From Fluviibacter sp041311015 (lineage in GTDB: Bacteria; Pseudomonadota; Gammaproteobacteria; Burkholderiales; Rhodocyclaceae), in contig JBFYKG010000001.1 of assembly GCA_041311015.1 (NCBI GenBank), positions 3,463 through 67,462 of the forward strand: a stretch of DNA of 64,000 nt, given 5' to 3'. The notes under the pieces were generated by a model that saw nothing but the letters and a program-made list of their open reading frames with translations, did no database searches and was not told the origin of the DNA. Positions 44,828 to 53,815 of the stretch are shown here, in pieces; within the stretch, counting starts at the first letter, position 1, and each line of letters begins with the position of its first letter. The position numbers and the translations under genes were made by a program.

Positions 44828-45841
44828 TTAATTCGCAGCGAACTCGAACGAATCCGCAAAGAAGGCATCTTCCGGCAGCTGCCCTTTGTCCTGGTAATCG
44901 GCACGGGCCGCGGCAATCATGCCGGGTGCGCCACAGGCATAGACCTCGTGACCGGATAGATCGGGGAAATCTGCCAGCACCGCTTCGTGCACCAGCCCGG
45001 TACGGCCCGTCCAACCCGGCGTCAACGCCGGCTCGGAGAGCACCGGGATAAATTGAATATGCGGATACTGGGCAGCCCACGCTTCGGCGACATCGTACTG
45101 GTAAAGCCCGGCACGATCGCGCGCACCCCAGTAGATGTGCATCGGGCGCTTCAGTTCCAGATACAGCGCCTCAAGCACAATCGATTTGATCGGGGCAAAA
45201 CCCGTACCGCCGGCCAGCAGAATCATCGGCTTATCGGATTCACGTAGGTAGAAGCTGCCATGCGGGCCATTGAAGCGCAGGATATCGCGCACCTTCATCG
45301 TGCTGAACACCTGATCGGTAAAGAGGCCGCCCGGTACGTGGCGCACATGGAGTTCGACGGTAGCCGTGTCGTGAGGTGGGTTAGCAATTGAGAAGCTGCG
45401 GCGCTTGCCATCCTTGAGCAGAATATCGATGTACTGCCCGGCATGAAACTGGAACACCTCGGTCGCCGGCAAGCGCAGGGTCAGCACCGCCACATCGGCG
45501 GCCGGTTTTTCCAGACCTTCAATGCGGCTGGGCAGGGTCTTGATCGGGATGTCGGTCGTGCGGCGGACATCTTTGACTTCGACGGTCACATCCGTCTGCG
45601 GTACCGCGCAGCAGAGCAGCGCAAAACCGGCGTCGCGATCTGCCGGCGTCAGCGTGGTTTCGCTGGATTTGCCATGGTCCACGACGCCCGACGTAATCTT
45701 GGCGCGACACGCACCGCAGCCCCCGTTTCGACAGCCGTAGGGCACCAGCAAATCGTGGCGTAGCGCCGCTTCGAGCACCGTTTCATGGCCGTCGGCCCGA
45801 AAAGTGGCGTTGATCGGATTAAGCGTCACCTGATGTGTCAT
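44828..45841 (-). CDS. 2Fe-2S/FAD oxidoreductase (AscD-like)
   Basis: A 337-residue electron-transfer protein. The N-terminal ferredoxin domain has Cys37, Cys42, Cys45 and Cys77 (GCRNGGCGAC ... LLCC) for a plant-type 2Fe-2S cluster. An FAD domain (RRSFSIANPP) and an NAD(P)-binding domain (ILLAGGTGFAPIKSI) follow. Proteins like this are usually labelled CDP-6-deoxy-3,4-glucoseen reductase in betaproteobacteria, but no deoxysugar genes are here, so it is more likely a general reductase of unknown partner. Confidence 0.87.
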   Translation of the reverse strand: MTHQVTLNPINATFRADGHETVLEAALRHDLLVPYGCRNGGCGACRAKITSGVVDHGKSSETTLTPADRDAGFALLCCAVPQTDVTVEVKDVRRTTDIPIKTLPSRIEGLEKPAADVAVLTLRLPATEVFQFHAGQYIDILLKDGKRRSFSIANPPHDTATVELHVRHVPGGLFTDQVFSTMKVRDILRFNGPHGSFYLRESDKPMILLAGGTGFAPIKSIVLEALYLELKRPMHIYWGARDRAGLYQYDVAEAWAAQYPHIQFIPVLSEPALTPGWTGRTGLVHEAVLADFPDLSGHEVYACGAPGMIAAARADYQDKGQLPEDAFFADSFEFAAN

Positions 45842-45861
45842 GGCAGATCCTGTATTAACCG

Positions 45862-45867
45862 TAAAAT
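45862..45867 (+). promoter_or_regulatory. candidate -10 element, leaderless SDR transcript
   Basis: TAAAAT lies so that a start site seven bases downstream falls on the A of the ATG at 45874. No ribosome site precedes that ATG. No convincing -35 at normal spacing. Confidence 0.3.
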
Positions 45868-45873
45868 AGCGTC

Positions 45874-46878
45874 ATGCCGACCACAATGCCCTTGCCGCCG
45901 CGCGCGCTGCCGCGCCGCTTTCGCCAACCCCGCCTATTACTGGTGGGCTGTGGCGATGTCGCGGCGCGTATCGCACGCCAGCTGCATGGGCGTTACCGCA
46001 TCCGCGCCCTGCTGCGTCACGATGTGGGCGGCCCTGAGTGGCGCCACTGGCGGTCACTGGGCGCAACACCGTTACAGGCCGATCTGGATCAGCCGGTCAG
46101 TCTGAAGCGGATGCGGGGCGTTGCCGACAAAATCATTTATCTGGCACCACCTGCCGACACCGAGGCCGGAAGCCACCCGAGACCGTTAGACCCGCGTCTG
46201 AACCGGTTTCTGGCGACCCTGCATGGTGGGCTGAGTCTACCATGTCAACAGGTCCTGATCAGTACCACAGGAGTCTATGGCGACCAGCAGGGGGCCCTGA
46301 TCGACGAGACCTGCCCTGTGCATCCCGAAACCACCCGAGCGCAACGCCGCGCACATGCTGAGGCTACCTGGCGCAAGTGGCATCGGACCCGCGTCGCCGG
46401 CCGCCTAGCCAGCCCACGGTCTGTACGACCGAACAGCCCGATTTTGCGGGTACCCGGTATCTACGCCGCAGACCGCTTGCCGGTTGAGCGACTTCGCACC
46501 GGCACCCCGGCCTTACGGCCAGAGGACGACACCTGGACCAACCACATCCATGCTGATGACTTAGCACGCGCCTGCTGGCTGGCCCTGACCCGACCCAAGG
46601 CGGGTTCGCTTCGGGTCATTAACACTTGTGATAACAGCGACCTCAAAATGGGGGACTGGTTTGATGCCGTGGCTGATGCCAGCGGCCTGCCCCGGCCACA
46701 ACGCCTGCCCCGGGCCGAACTTAAAACCCGTGTTTCCCCCATGATGTACTCGTTCATGTCAGAATCGCGCCGGCTAGATAACACAAGGCTCCGGCGCGAG
46801 CTCCGCCTGCAACTGGCCTATCCCACTGTTCACGATTTTCTCGCCACCCTTCATTCCAGCCAGGGAACCCCATGCTAA
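45874..46878 (+). CDS. NAD-dependent epimerase/dehydratase-like SDR protein
   Basis: A 334-residue extended SDR. The N-terminal nucleotide loop is LLVGCGDVAARIA near residues 17-29, and QVLISTTGVYGDQ carries the Ser/Tyr region of the active site. NHIHADDLARACWLAL and a C-terminal family pattern follow. It resembles YeeZ-type proteins of unknown substrate. The stop overlaps hemJ by seven bases, so the two are coupled. The first ATG lacks a ribosome site. Confidence 0.82.
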   Translation: MPTTMPLPPRALPRRFRQPRLLLVGCGDVAARIARQLHGRYRIRALLRHDVGGPEWRHWRSLGATPLQADLDQPVSLKRMRGVADKIIYLAPPADTEAGSHPRPLDPRLNRFLATLHGGLSLPCQQVLISTTGVYGDQQGALIDETCPVHPETTRAQRRAHAEATWRKWHRTRVAGRLASPRSVRPNSPILRVPGIYAADRLPVERLRTGTPALRPEDDTWTNHIHADDLARACWLALTRPKAGSLRVINTCDNSDLKMGDWFDAVADASGLPRPQRLPRAELKTRVSPMMYSFMSESRRLDNTRLRRELRLQLAYPTVHDFLATLHSSQGTPC

Positions 46879-47288
46879 CCATCAAAGCCTTTCACATCAT
46901 TCTGGTCGTGAGCTGGTTTGCCGGCCTGTTCTATCTGCCGCGTATCTTCGTCAACCTGGCCGCCGTGCCCGACACGCAATCGGCCGAATACCAACGTCTG
47001 CTCGGCATGGCTCGTCGTCTCTACAAGTTCGTAACCCCGATTGCCATCGGCGCAGTCGTCCTGGGGCTCTGGCTCTGGTTCGGCTACGGTTTCAGCGGCG
47101 GCTGGCTCCACGCCAAAACCCTGCTCGTGGTTTTTCTGCTCGGTTATCACCATTACTGCGGCTATCTCTATAAACAGTTTGCGGCCGGCAAGAATACACA
47201 CAGCCATGTCTGGTATCGCTGGTTCAACGAGATCCCGGTGTTGCTGCTCACCATCATCACCCTGCTCGTTGTTCTCAAACCTTTTTAA
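46872..47288 (+). CDS. hemJ: HemJ-type protoporphyrinogen IX oxidase
   Basis: A 138-residue membrane protein with four hydrophobic segments. It begins MLTIKAFHIILVVSWFAGLFYLPRIF, which carries the conserved His of HemJ, and has HAKTLLVVFLLGYHH near residue 80 and WYRWFNEIPVL near the end. HemJ oxidises protoporphyrinogen IX to protoporphyrin IX in haem synthesis. CopD-domain proteins of unknown role are the alternative, but the N-terminal motif favours HemJ. The ATG overlaps the upstream SDR stop. Confidence 0.87.
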   Translation: MLTIKAFHIILVVSWFAGLFYLPRIFVNLAAVPDTQSAEYQRLLGMARRLYKFVTPIAIGAVVLGLWLWFGYGFSGGWLHAKTLLVVFLLGYHHYCGYLYKQFAAGKNTHSHVWYRWFNEIPVLLLTIITLLVVLKPF

Positions 47289-47314
47289 TTGCCCTCTTTG
47301 CCGGAAAGCCATTG

Positions 47315-48490
47315 ATGCACATCTTTGCCCCCTGCCCGCGCGGCCTTGAAGAACTGCTGGTCGCAGAACTGACATCACTGGGGCTCACACGCGTCTCGGC
47401 TGTTGGCGGCGGTGTACAGGGCGAAGCCAACCAGGCAGCGCTGTACCGTGCCAATCTGCACTCACGGCTTGCCACACGGCTGCTCGTCAAGCTGGCCGAG
47501 GGCCCCTATCAGAAGGAAGACGACGTCTACAAGATGGCGCGCGATATCGCTTGGCACGAATGGTTTGATGTCAGCCAGAGTATTCGCGTCAACACCACGG
47601 CCGTGAAGTCGCCGCTCAAAAGCCTGGACTTCATCACCCTGCGTGTTAAAGACGGTGTCTGCGATCGCTTCCGGGCCGATCGGGGCGCACGCCCCAATGT
47701 GGATACCAACCACCCGGATCAGCGCATTCAACTCTTCCTGACCGAAACCACCGCCACGCTCTACATCGACAGCTCGGGCGAACCACTCTGGCAGCGCGGC
47801 TACCGCGGTGCCGCTGGGCAAGCCCCCCTCAAAGAAAACCTCGCCGCCGGTATCCTGGCGCTGGCCGGCTGGAATGATCTCGGCGACGATGGCGAACCGG
47901 TTTATAAAACCTTTCTCGACCCCATGTGCGGCAGCGGCACCATCGTCATCGAAGCGGCCTGGATGCGCACTAACACGGCCCCTGGCCTGAACCGCCGCTT
48001 TGCCTGCGAGCGCTGGGCCAAGGCGGATAAAACGCTCTGGGCTAAATTACGCGCCGATGCGCGTGCCGCCATCAAGCCGCTATCCGAAGATACCCTGTTT
48101 GCCAGCGATGTCCATCCCGGCGCAATTGCCGCTACGCACCGCCACCTCGAACAAGTGGGCTTTGCCGATGCCGTGGCCATTATGGAATCTAACTTTGTCG
48201 AGCTTGCCGCTCCCGCCGAATCCGGGCTTATCGTCACCAACCCGCCCTATGGCGTACGCCTTTCGGAACAAGACGCCCTGCGTGCCGAATACCCGGAATG
48301 GGGGCGCACCCTCAAACAACAATTTGCGGGCTGGACTGCCGCCTTCTTCACGGGCGACCTCGAACTCACCAAAGGCCTCGGCCTCAAACCCCGCCGCCGC
48401 TTCCCGCTCAAGAACGGCGCGCTGGATTGCCGGCTCTTTGTGATTGACCTGGTGGCGGGGTTTCACCGGCGGCAAAAGCCAACGGACTAA
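47315..48490 (+). CDS. THUMP-domain RNA methyltransferase, RlmL type
   Basis: A 391-residue protein. Residues 1 to about 160 are the N-terminal ferredoxin-like and THUMP RNA-binding regions (MHIFAPCPRGLEELLVAEL). The catalytic domain has FLDPMCGSGTIVIEAAW near residue 205 and the base-methylation motif TNPPYG near 308-313. It corresponds to the RlmL half of the fused RlmKL protein of E. coli, which makes m2G2445 in 23S rRNA. I chose the ATG at 47315 with GGAAAG upstream; a TTG one codon earlier is in frame. Confidence 0.9.
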   Translation: MHIFAPCPRGLEELLVAELTSLGLTRVSAVGGGVQGEANQAALYRANLHSRLATRLLVKLAEGPYQKEDDVYKMARDIAWHEWFDVSQSIRVNTTAVKSPLKSLDFITLRVKDGVCDRFRADRGARPNVDTNHPDQRIQLFLTETTATLYIDSSGEPLWQRGYRGAAGQAPLKENLAAGILALAGWNDLGDDGEPVYKTFLDPMCGSGTIVIEAAWMRTNTAPGLNRRFACERWAKADKTLWAKLRADARAAIKPLSEDTLFASDVHPGAIAATHRHLEQVGFADAVAIMESNFVELAAPAESGLIVTNPPYGVRLSEQDALRAEYPEWGRTLKQQFAGWTAAFFTGDLELTKGLGLKPRRRFPLKNGALDCRLFVIDLVAGFHRRQKPTD

Positions 48491-48501
48491 TCATCCGTTG
48501 G
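48473..48501 (-). terminator. rho-independent terminator of the amidohydrolase gene
   Basis: CCAACGGA (48479-48486) pairs with TCCGTTGG (48494-48501) around a seven-base loop. On the minus strand the stem is followed by a short T run (CTTTTG). It lies directly after the amidohydrolase stop and overlaps the end of the convergent methyltransferase gene. Confidence 0.5.
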
Positions 48502-48510
48502 CCCGGCCAT

Positions 48511-50304
48511 TCAATTGAGTGGTCGCTCTTTTTTGGTCTCGGCAACCGGGATCACTCTGCCACCCAATACCGTAGCCACAACCGGCACATCCTTGATCTT
48601 CATCGATGGCACGGTTTGCGGATCATCACCCAGCACGGCAAAGTCGGCATATTTGCCGGGCTCAATGGTGCCGACCTTGTCTTCGATGCCTACCGTATAG
48701 GCGGCGTTGATCGTAATCATCTTCATGGCATCCGCAACAGACACCGCCTCGGCGGGGGCCCATTTCTTGTTACCGGTATACGCACCCAAACGATTCACAA
48801 CAGACCAGACTTCAGTCAAGGGCATGGGCGGTGCAACCGGGTTATCCGAATGCAGTGAAACCACGACACCTTCCCTGTTCAGATAACCGACACGGGTCGC
48901 ATACGAAATGCGATCGTTGCCCAGGTCTTTCGCCTGGACGCCTGCACGCGTGTAGAAATACGCCGGGTTCACACTCGCAACAGCACCCAGGGCCTTCATC
49001 TTCATCACCATGGCGGTCGTCGGCAACCCGAAATGCTGCAAGGTGAAACGATGGTCAAAACGTGGCTTACTATCCTGTAGCAACTGCAGTGCGTTGAGTG
49101 TGTTCTGGTTGCCGCCGGTGCCATTGCTATGTACATGGATCTGGAAATTAGCATCCCACCACGGCTTCAAGGCCTTGTAGAAGTCTTGTGGTGACTTGTA
49201 GAAAATGATGCCCTGGTGGCCATCGGTGTAGCCGGGGTTTTCCACCTTCATGGTGTTGGCTAGGTAGGCATCGTCGCCGATGAACTTCACCCCATGAAAC
49301 ATCAGTCTGTCGGTATTCATGTTCTGGAGCGCCTTGACCTGCTCTAGCCCTTGGTCGCCGTATTTGGCGATAAAGTTCTCTGCCATGGCCACCGGAACGA
49401 TGCGCAACGACGATGCCTTGGATGACGTTATTTCCTTCATCGCCTCAGTTTCCAGGGCAATATTAATAGTGCCAAATGCCATATCACTGGTGCTGGTAAT
49501 ACCGTGCTGTTGTGCCAGATCGTTGGAATAGAGCATAGCCCTGCCAATTCTGGCGGGTGCAAACATGTCTTTCCCAGCCACACCGGAAATATACTCAGAC
49601 GCGTCCACCCCTAAAAATTGCCCGTTAGGGTTGCCAGACTGATCAACGCCCACACCAATGATGCCTTTGACCGAGGCGCCCGTAATCTTATACTTGGCGA
49701 TCGCCGCAGAGTTGAGGAACATATTGTGTTCCGAGTTGTCCCACACAATGATCGGCTGGGACTTTGACGCCTCATCCAGCAATTGGCGATCCGGCACCTT
49801 GCCCATGGCCGCAATATCATAGCCAAACGCCAGCAGCAGTTCTGACGGGTCTTTCATCTGTGCTGCATATTTCTTGAGCTGAGTGATTGCTGCCTCGAGA
49901 TTGGGCACCCCGGGGAAGTCCGCACCCCAAGGGTTGGGCAGCGGCTGAGACGTCAACGGCAAACTGGTTTGCGTCAAACCACCTAGCAACGGGTGGCCGT
50001 GGGCTTCAACAAAGCCGGGATATACGACCCTGTCTGCAAACTGGCGATCAATGGTCGTTGGATACTTGGTTGTCCAGGGTTTTAAATCTTCGAGAGACCC
50101 AACCGAGAGAATCTTGCCATCCGAGACGGCGACTGCGGTTGCCACCGGCAACGATGGGTCCATCGTCACGATCTTTTTGGCAACAAATACGGTGATGCTT
50201 TTGGGCGTTTCCATCACTGGCGGCTCGAGTAGCTGGGTTGCCTGCGCCTGCAGGCTCAATAGACCGAGCATTAATCCAGTCACGACAAGATTTTGATGTT
50301 TCAT
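48511..50304 (-). CDS. exported amidohydrolase (YtcJ-like)
   Basis: A 597-residue metal-dependent amidohydrolase with a signal peptide (cleavage near LQAQAT). The metal-binding HxH region is VEAHGHPLLGG near residue 105, and further His residues occur in QIHVHSNGTGG, LQHFGLPTTAM and VVSLHSDNP. The C-terminal part (GTIEPGKYADFAVLGDDP) is typical. Related enzymes act on N-substituted amides or remain uncharacterised. Export is less usual. Base composition looks lower in G+C than neighbours. An 11-base direct repeat flanks the gene. Confidence 0.85.
   Translation of the reverse strand: MKHQNLVVTGLMLGLLSLQAQATQLLEPPVMETPKSITVFVAKKIVTMDPSLPVATAVAVSDGKILSVGSLEDLKPWTTKYPTTIDRQFADRVVYPGFVEAHGHPLLGGLTQTSLPLTSQPLPNPWGADFPGVPNLEAAITQLKKYAAQMKDPSELLLAFGYDIAAMGKVPDRQLLDEASKSQPIIVWDNSEHNMFLNSAAIAKYKITGASVKGIIGVGVDQSGNPNGQFLGVDASEYISGVAGKDMFAPARIGRAMLYSNDLAQQHGITSTSDMAFGTINIALETEAMKEITSSKASSLRIVPVAMAENFIAKYGDQGLEQVKALQNMNTDRLMFHGVKFIGDDAYLANTMKVENPGYTDGHQGIIFYKSPQDFYKALKPWWDANFQIHVHSNGTGGNQNTLNALQLLQDSKPRFDHRFTLQHFGLPTTAMVMKMKALGAVASVNPAYFYTRAGVQAKDLGNDRISYATRVGYLNREGVVVSLHSDNPVAPPMPLTEVWSVVNRLGAYTGNKKWAPAEAVSVADAMKMITINAAYTVGIEDKVGTIEPGKYADFAVLGDDPQTVPSMKIKDVPVVATVLGGRVIPVAETKKERPLN
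48515..48525. repeat. 11-base direct repeat, copy 1
   Basis: TTGAGTGGTCG inside the last codons of the amidohydrolase gene. The same 11 bases occur at 50320-50330, just beyond the start of the gene, so the pair brackets it. Could be chance. Confidence 0.4.
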
Positions 50305-50319
50305 GGTTTAACCCAACTT

Positions 50320-50330
50320 TTGAGTGGTCG
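50320..50330. repeat. 11-base direct repeat, copy 2
   Basis: Second copy of TTGAGTGGTCG, about 15 bases upstream of the amidohydrolase start. Confidence 0.4.
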
Positions 50331-50354
50331 ATTGAATTAGATTGTATGCGCTGC

Positions 50355-51344
50355 TCAGATCAGCCCCGCGCGTGTGAGCTGTTCAAGGCTCTGCGCCATG
50401 GTTTGCATACCGAACTGTTGGCCGGTCTGCATGGCGCTCACGAGTTGCGTGCCCTTCTGCTCGCGGATCAGATTTCGCACAGCGGGCGTGCCGATGAGAA
50501 CCTCATGAGCTGCCACGCGACCCTGGCCGTCTCTGTGCGGCAGGAGTTCCTGCGCCACCACGGCACGGAGCACATCAGCCAGCAACGTACGCGCCAGATC
50601 CCGCTCCGAGCCCGGAAAGACATCCACGATCCGTTCTACCGATTGCGCTGCGGTGGCGGTGTGCAAGGTCGCCAGCACTAAGTGCCCCGTCTCTGCTGCG
50701 CTAAGAGCCAGGCGCATGGTTTCCAGATCGCGCATTTCGCCCAATAGGATGACGTCCGGGTCTTCACGCAATGCCGCTTTCAGGGCATCGGCAAAGCTGG
50801 GGGTGTCGCGCCCCACCTCGCGCTGGGTAATCAGCGCCTTGTCCGGCGTATAGACAAACTCGACCGGGTCTTCAATTGTCAGCACATGTTTAGCCGCCGT
50901 ATGATTGATCTCATCCACCATGGCTGCCAAGGTGGTTGTTTTGCCAGAACCCGTCGGCCCCACGATCAGAACGAGCCCGTGCGACTGCGTGGCCATCTGC
51001 CTAAGAATTGCAGGCGCCTGGATCGATGCCAACGAGGGAACGATGTCGGGAATCGGCCGCAGCGCCAGGCCAACGCCGCGTTGCTGGCGATAGGCATTGG
51101 CGCGGTACCGGCCCAGGCCTTCGAGGTGAAACGCAAAGTCACACGCCGCCCCGTCGGCAAACTGCCGGCGTTGGGATTCCGGCAGCACACTATCAATCAT
51201 GGCGCGGATCTGGGCATTACCCAGAGCGGTTGGTTCCAGCGGCTGCAGTGCGCCACGAACGCGCGCCAGCGGCGGCATACCGGCCGACAGGTGAATATCC
51301 GATGCGTGGTGCGCCCCGGCGGCGCGAAGCAATGAATCGAGCAT
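50355..51344 (-). CDS. pilT: type IV pilus retraction ATPase PilT
   Basis: A 329-residue secretion-type ATPase that powers pilus retraction and twitching. Family blocks are HHASDIHLSAGMPP near the N-terminus, Walker A GPTGSGKTT at about 129-137, the Asp box LTIEDPVEF, AALREDPDVILLGEMRD, and the His box LATLHTATA. The ATG at 51344 has GGGAG about eight bases upstream; an in-frame GTG at 51353 is the alternative. It is divergent from yggS, the usual arrangement beside yggS-proC. No other pilus gene is in the window. Confidence 0.93.
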   Translation of the reverse strand: MLDSLLRAAGAHHASDIHLSAGMPPLARVRGALQPLEPTALGNAQIRAMIDSVLPESQRRQFADGAACDFAFHLEGLGRYRANAYRQQRGVGLALRPIPDIVPSLASIQAPAILRQMATQSHGLVLIVGPTGSGKTTTLAAMVDEINHTAAKHVLTIEDPVEFVYTPDKALITQREVGRDTPSFADALKAALREDPDVILLGEMRDLETMRLALSAAETGHLVLATLHTATAAQSVERIVDVFPGSERDLARTLLADVLRAVVAQELLPHRDGQGRVAAHEVLIGTPAVRNLIREQKGTQLVSAMQTGQQFGMQTMAQSLEQLTRAGLI

Positions 51345-51422
51345 GGGGGGCACTCCCGTTTTATACTTCGCCTAGCCTAACAGCACATTCGCGACTGCAC
51401 AAAGCGACTAACCTAACTTTTC

Positions 51423-52148
51423 ATGGTCGAAACCACGCCAACCTCCGACAAACCGGCAGAATCCGCACAGCGGCTTGCTGTTGTGCGAGATCGTATCGTG
51501 CGTGCAGCTCAGCAGAGCGATCGTCCGGCAGATACTGTGGCGCTACTGGCTGTTTCGAAGACGTTTCCGATCGAGGCGGTGGATGCGGTAGCGGCTGTCG
51601 GGCAACGGGCTTTTGGCGAGAACTATGCCCAGGAGGGCGTGGACAAGGCACAGGCACGGCCAGCACTTGAATGGCACTTCATCGGCCCGATCCAGAGCAA
51701 CAAGACGCGCGGCATTGCCGAGCACTTTAGCTGGGTACATACCATCGACCGACTGAAGATTGCCGAACGCCTCTCAGCCCAACGGCCTGCCAATCTGCCC
51801 CCGCTACAGGTCTGCGTGCAGGTCAACATTTCGGACGAGGCGAGCAAAAGTGGTTGCATCCCGGGTGAGGCGCTGGCACTGTGCCAGGCTGTTGCGGCGC
51901 TGCCGAACCTGAAACTTCGGGGGCTGATGGCGATCCCCGAGGCCACGCCGGACGAAGCCACACAGCACCGACACTTTGCCGCGTTACGCCAGCTGATGGC
52001 GGATATCAATGCGGCAGACCCCGCCCTCCAGCTCGACACACTGTCGATGGGCATGAGCGACGACCTGGAAGCTGCGATCGCCGAGGGCGCTACGATGGTC
52101 CGCATCGGGTCGGCCATTTTTGGCGCACGCACTTACATGAACACCTAG
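51423..52148 (+). CDS. yggS: PLP homeostasis protein YggS (PLPBP)
   Basis: A 241-residue PLP-binding barrel protein that keeps free pyridoxal phosphate in balance and affects amino acid pools. The PLP lysine is Lys46 in LLAVSKTFP. HFIGPIQSNKTR, VQVNISDEASKSG, LRGLMAIPE and LSMGMSDDLEAAI are family blocks. It precedes proC by 14 bases, a common pairing. Confidence 0.95.
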   Translation: MVETTPTSDKPAESAQRLAVVRDRIVRAAQQSDRPADTVALLAVSKTFPIEAVDAVAAVGQRAFGENYAQEGVDKAQARPALEWHFIGPIQSNKTRGIAEHFSWVHTIDRLKIAERLSAQRPANLPPLQVCVQVNISDEASKSGCIPGEALALCQAVAALPNLKLRGLMAIPEATPDEATQHRHFAALRQLMADINAADPALQLDTLSMGMSDDLEAAIAEGATMVRIGSAIFGARTYMNT

Positions 52149-52162
52149 CAACGGAGCACACC

Positions 52163-52978
52163 ATGAAAATCACGTTTCTCGGCGGCGGCAATATGGCCAT
52201 CGCCCTCGTCGGCGGTCTGATTCAACGGGGCTTCAAGCCGGAAGATCTCTCCGTCATCGAGATTCTGCCCGAAGCCCGCGAACGCCTGAGCCAGCAGTTT
52301 CCCATCACGCTATATGCCGATGCCAGCCCGGAAGCACTGAACTGCGATGTGCTCGTTCTGGCTGTTAAACCACAGCAGATGCATGCCGCTCTGGCTGGCT
52401 TACCGGCAGGGACCAACCGTCCGCTGATCGTGAGCATTGCCGCCGGATTAACCGTTGAATCCCTTGCGGGCTGGATGGGTGGCGACCGCCGCATCGTGCG
52501 CGCCATGCCGAATACCCCCGCCCTGATTGGCGCCGGTATGACCGGGTTGTATGCCGATCCTGTCGTGTCGGCCGCAGACCGCCAGCATGCCGAAGCGATC
52601 CTGGGGGCCGTGGGCGAAACCGTGTGGGTTGAGAGCGAAGCCCTCATTGACAGCGTGACGGCCATTTCCGGTAGTGGCCCCGCGTATGTATTTCTGTTCC
52701 TGGAAGCGATGCAAGAAGCTGGTCAGGCATTAGGGCTATCCCCTGAGGCCACGCACAAACTGGCCATTCAAACCGTACTCGGTGCCGGCCAACTGGCCCG
52801 CCAATCTACCGATCCGGTCGATGTGCTGCGCCAACGTGTCACTTCCAAAGGGGGCACAACGGCCGCTGCGCTCGACAAGATGGCTGCCCTAGGCGTCAAA
52901 GCAGGGCTGATCGCCGGCATGAAAGCAGCGGCAGAACGCAGTCGCGAACTGGGTGTTGAATTAGGGCGTGACTCATAA
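52163..52978 (+). CDS. proC: pyrroline-5-carboxylate reductase
   Basis: A 271-residue enzyme reducing pyrroline-5-carboxylate to proline with NAD(P)H. The nucleotide loop FLGGGNMAIALVGGL is at about residues 5-19, AVKPQQM near 70, and VRAMPNTPALIGAGMTGLY near 115; the C-terminal ISGSGPAYVFLFLEAM and VTSKGGTTAAAL are typical. The ATG at 52163 has GGAG upstream. The stop overlaps the start of the following outer-membrane protein gene by one base (TAATG). Confidence 0.96.
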   Translation: MKITFLGGGNMAIALVGGLIQRGFKPEDLSVIEILPEARERLSQQFPITLYADASPEALNCDVLVLAVKPQQMHAALAGLPAGTNRPLIVSIAAGLTVESLAGWMGGDRRIVRAMPNTPALIGAGMTGLYADPVVSAADRQHAEAILGAVGETVWVESEALIDSVTAISGSGPAYVFLFLEAMQEAGQALGLSPEATHKLAIQTVLGAGQLARQSTDPVDVLRQRVTSKGGTTAAALDKMAALGVKAGLIAGMKAAAERSRELGVELGRDS

Positions 52979-53784
52979 TGATTCTAAACGTTTCCAAACG
53001 CGCACTGACTGCCGCACTCTTGATGGGCGCGTTGCCAACTTCCGCGCTGGCTGATGGGAACAAGGTGCTGCCTGAAGCTTCAGAAGGCTTTCGGTTTGTT
53101 GTGACGCCGTATCTCTGGATGCCAGGCATCAGTGGCAATCTTGATTACAACAATGTACAAACTGTGCACACCAGCTTGAATGCCGACAAAATCCTGAACA
53201 ATCTTTCCATTGGTGCCATGGCCGACGGCGAGATTCATTACGGTCGCTGGGGCCTGATGGGCAATGCCATGTACTCAAAGCTCAGCAATGCCGGCTCGAA
53301 ATCCTATCTTAAAGACCAGGCATTAACTGTTGATTCCACCTCGGATGCATGGATGGGCATTTACACCGTAGCTGGCACATACACCGCTTATTCGAATGCC
53401 TCCGTTTATCTGGATGCTCTGGCTGGTGCGCGTTTTCTGAATTCCAATTCAAAGGTACAACTCTCTGCCTCGGTAGCGAATACGTCCTATACTGGCAACA
53501 AGACATTGTATTCATCCGTAAGCGCTACCGATGCGATCGGCGGCGTTAAGGGGCGCGTACGACTTGGCGAATCTCGCTTTTATTTGCCCTTCTATGTGGA
53601 TGCAGGCGGCGGCAGCTCTGTTGCTAAATTTACGTCACAACAAGTTCTGGGCATTGGTTACGCATTCAGTGCAGTCGATATTTCACTGGTCTATGCCAAC
53701 TTGTACTACAGCATGAGCAACGACAAAATATCCTCGTACTTCAATATGAGCGGCCCAGCCTTAGCAGCGACGTTTAGATTCTAA
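52978..53784 (+). CDS. outer-membrane beta-barrel protein
   Basis: A 268-residue protein with a signal peptide (cleavage near SALADG) followed by alternating hydrophobic strands. It contains VTPYLWMPGISGNLDY, a motif found in a family of uncharacterised outer-membrane proteins, and ends with Phe (ATFRF), typical for beta-barrel assembly. It lies where yggT would be expected after proC. Base composition looks poorer in G+C than proC. Function is unknown; it may serve as a channel for a substrate of the next enzyme. Confidence 0.75.
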   Translation: MILNVSKRALTAALLMGALPTSALADGNKVLPEASEGFRFVVTPYLWMPGISGNLDYNNVQTVHTSLNADKILNNLSIGAMADGEIHYGRWGLMGNAMYSKLSNAGSKSYLKDQALTVDSTSDAWMGIYTVAGTYTAYSNASVYLDALAGARFLNSNSKVQLSASVANTSYTGNKTLYSSVSATDAIGGVKGRVRLGESRFYLPFYVDAGGGSSVAKFTSQQVLGIGYAFSAVDISLVYANLYYSMSNDKISSYFNMSGPALAATFRF

Positions 53785-53815
53785 TTTCCACTAAAACCAC
53801 TAATAGGTATTGTCG

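Noticed and set aside
45839..45867. -35 element for the SDR promoter
   Set aside because: No hexamer close to TTGACA at 16-18 bases from TAAAAT; only the -10 is reported.
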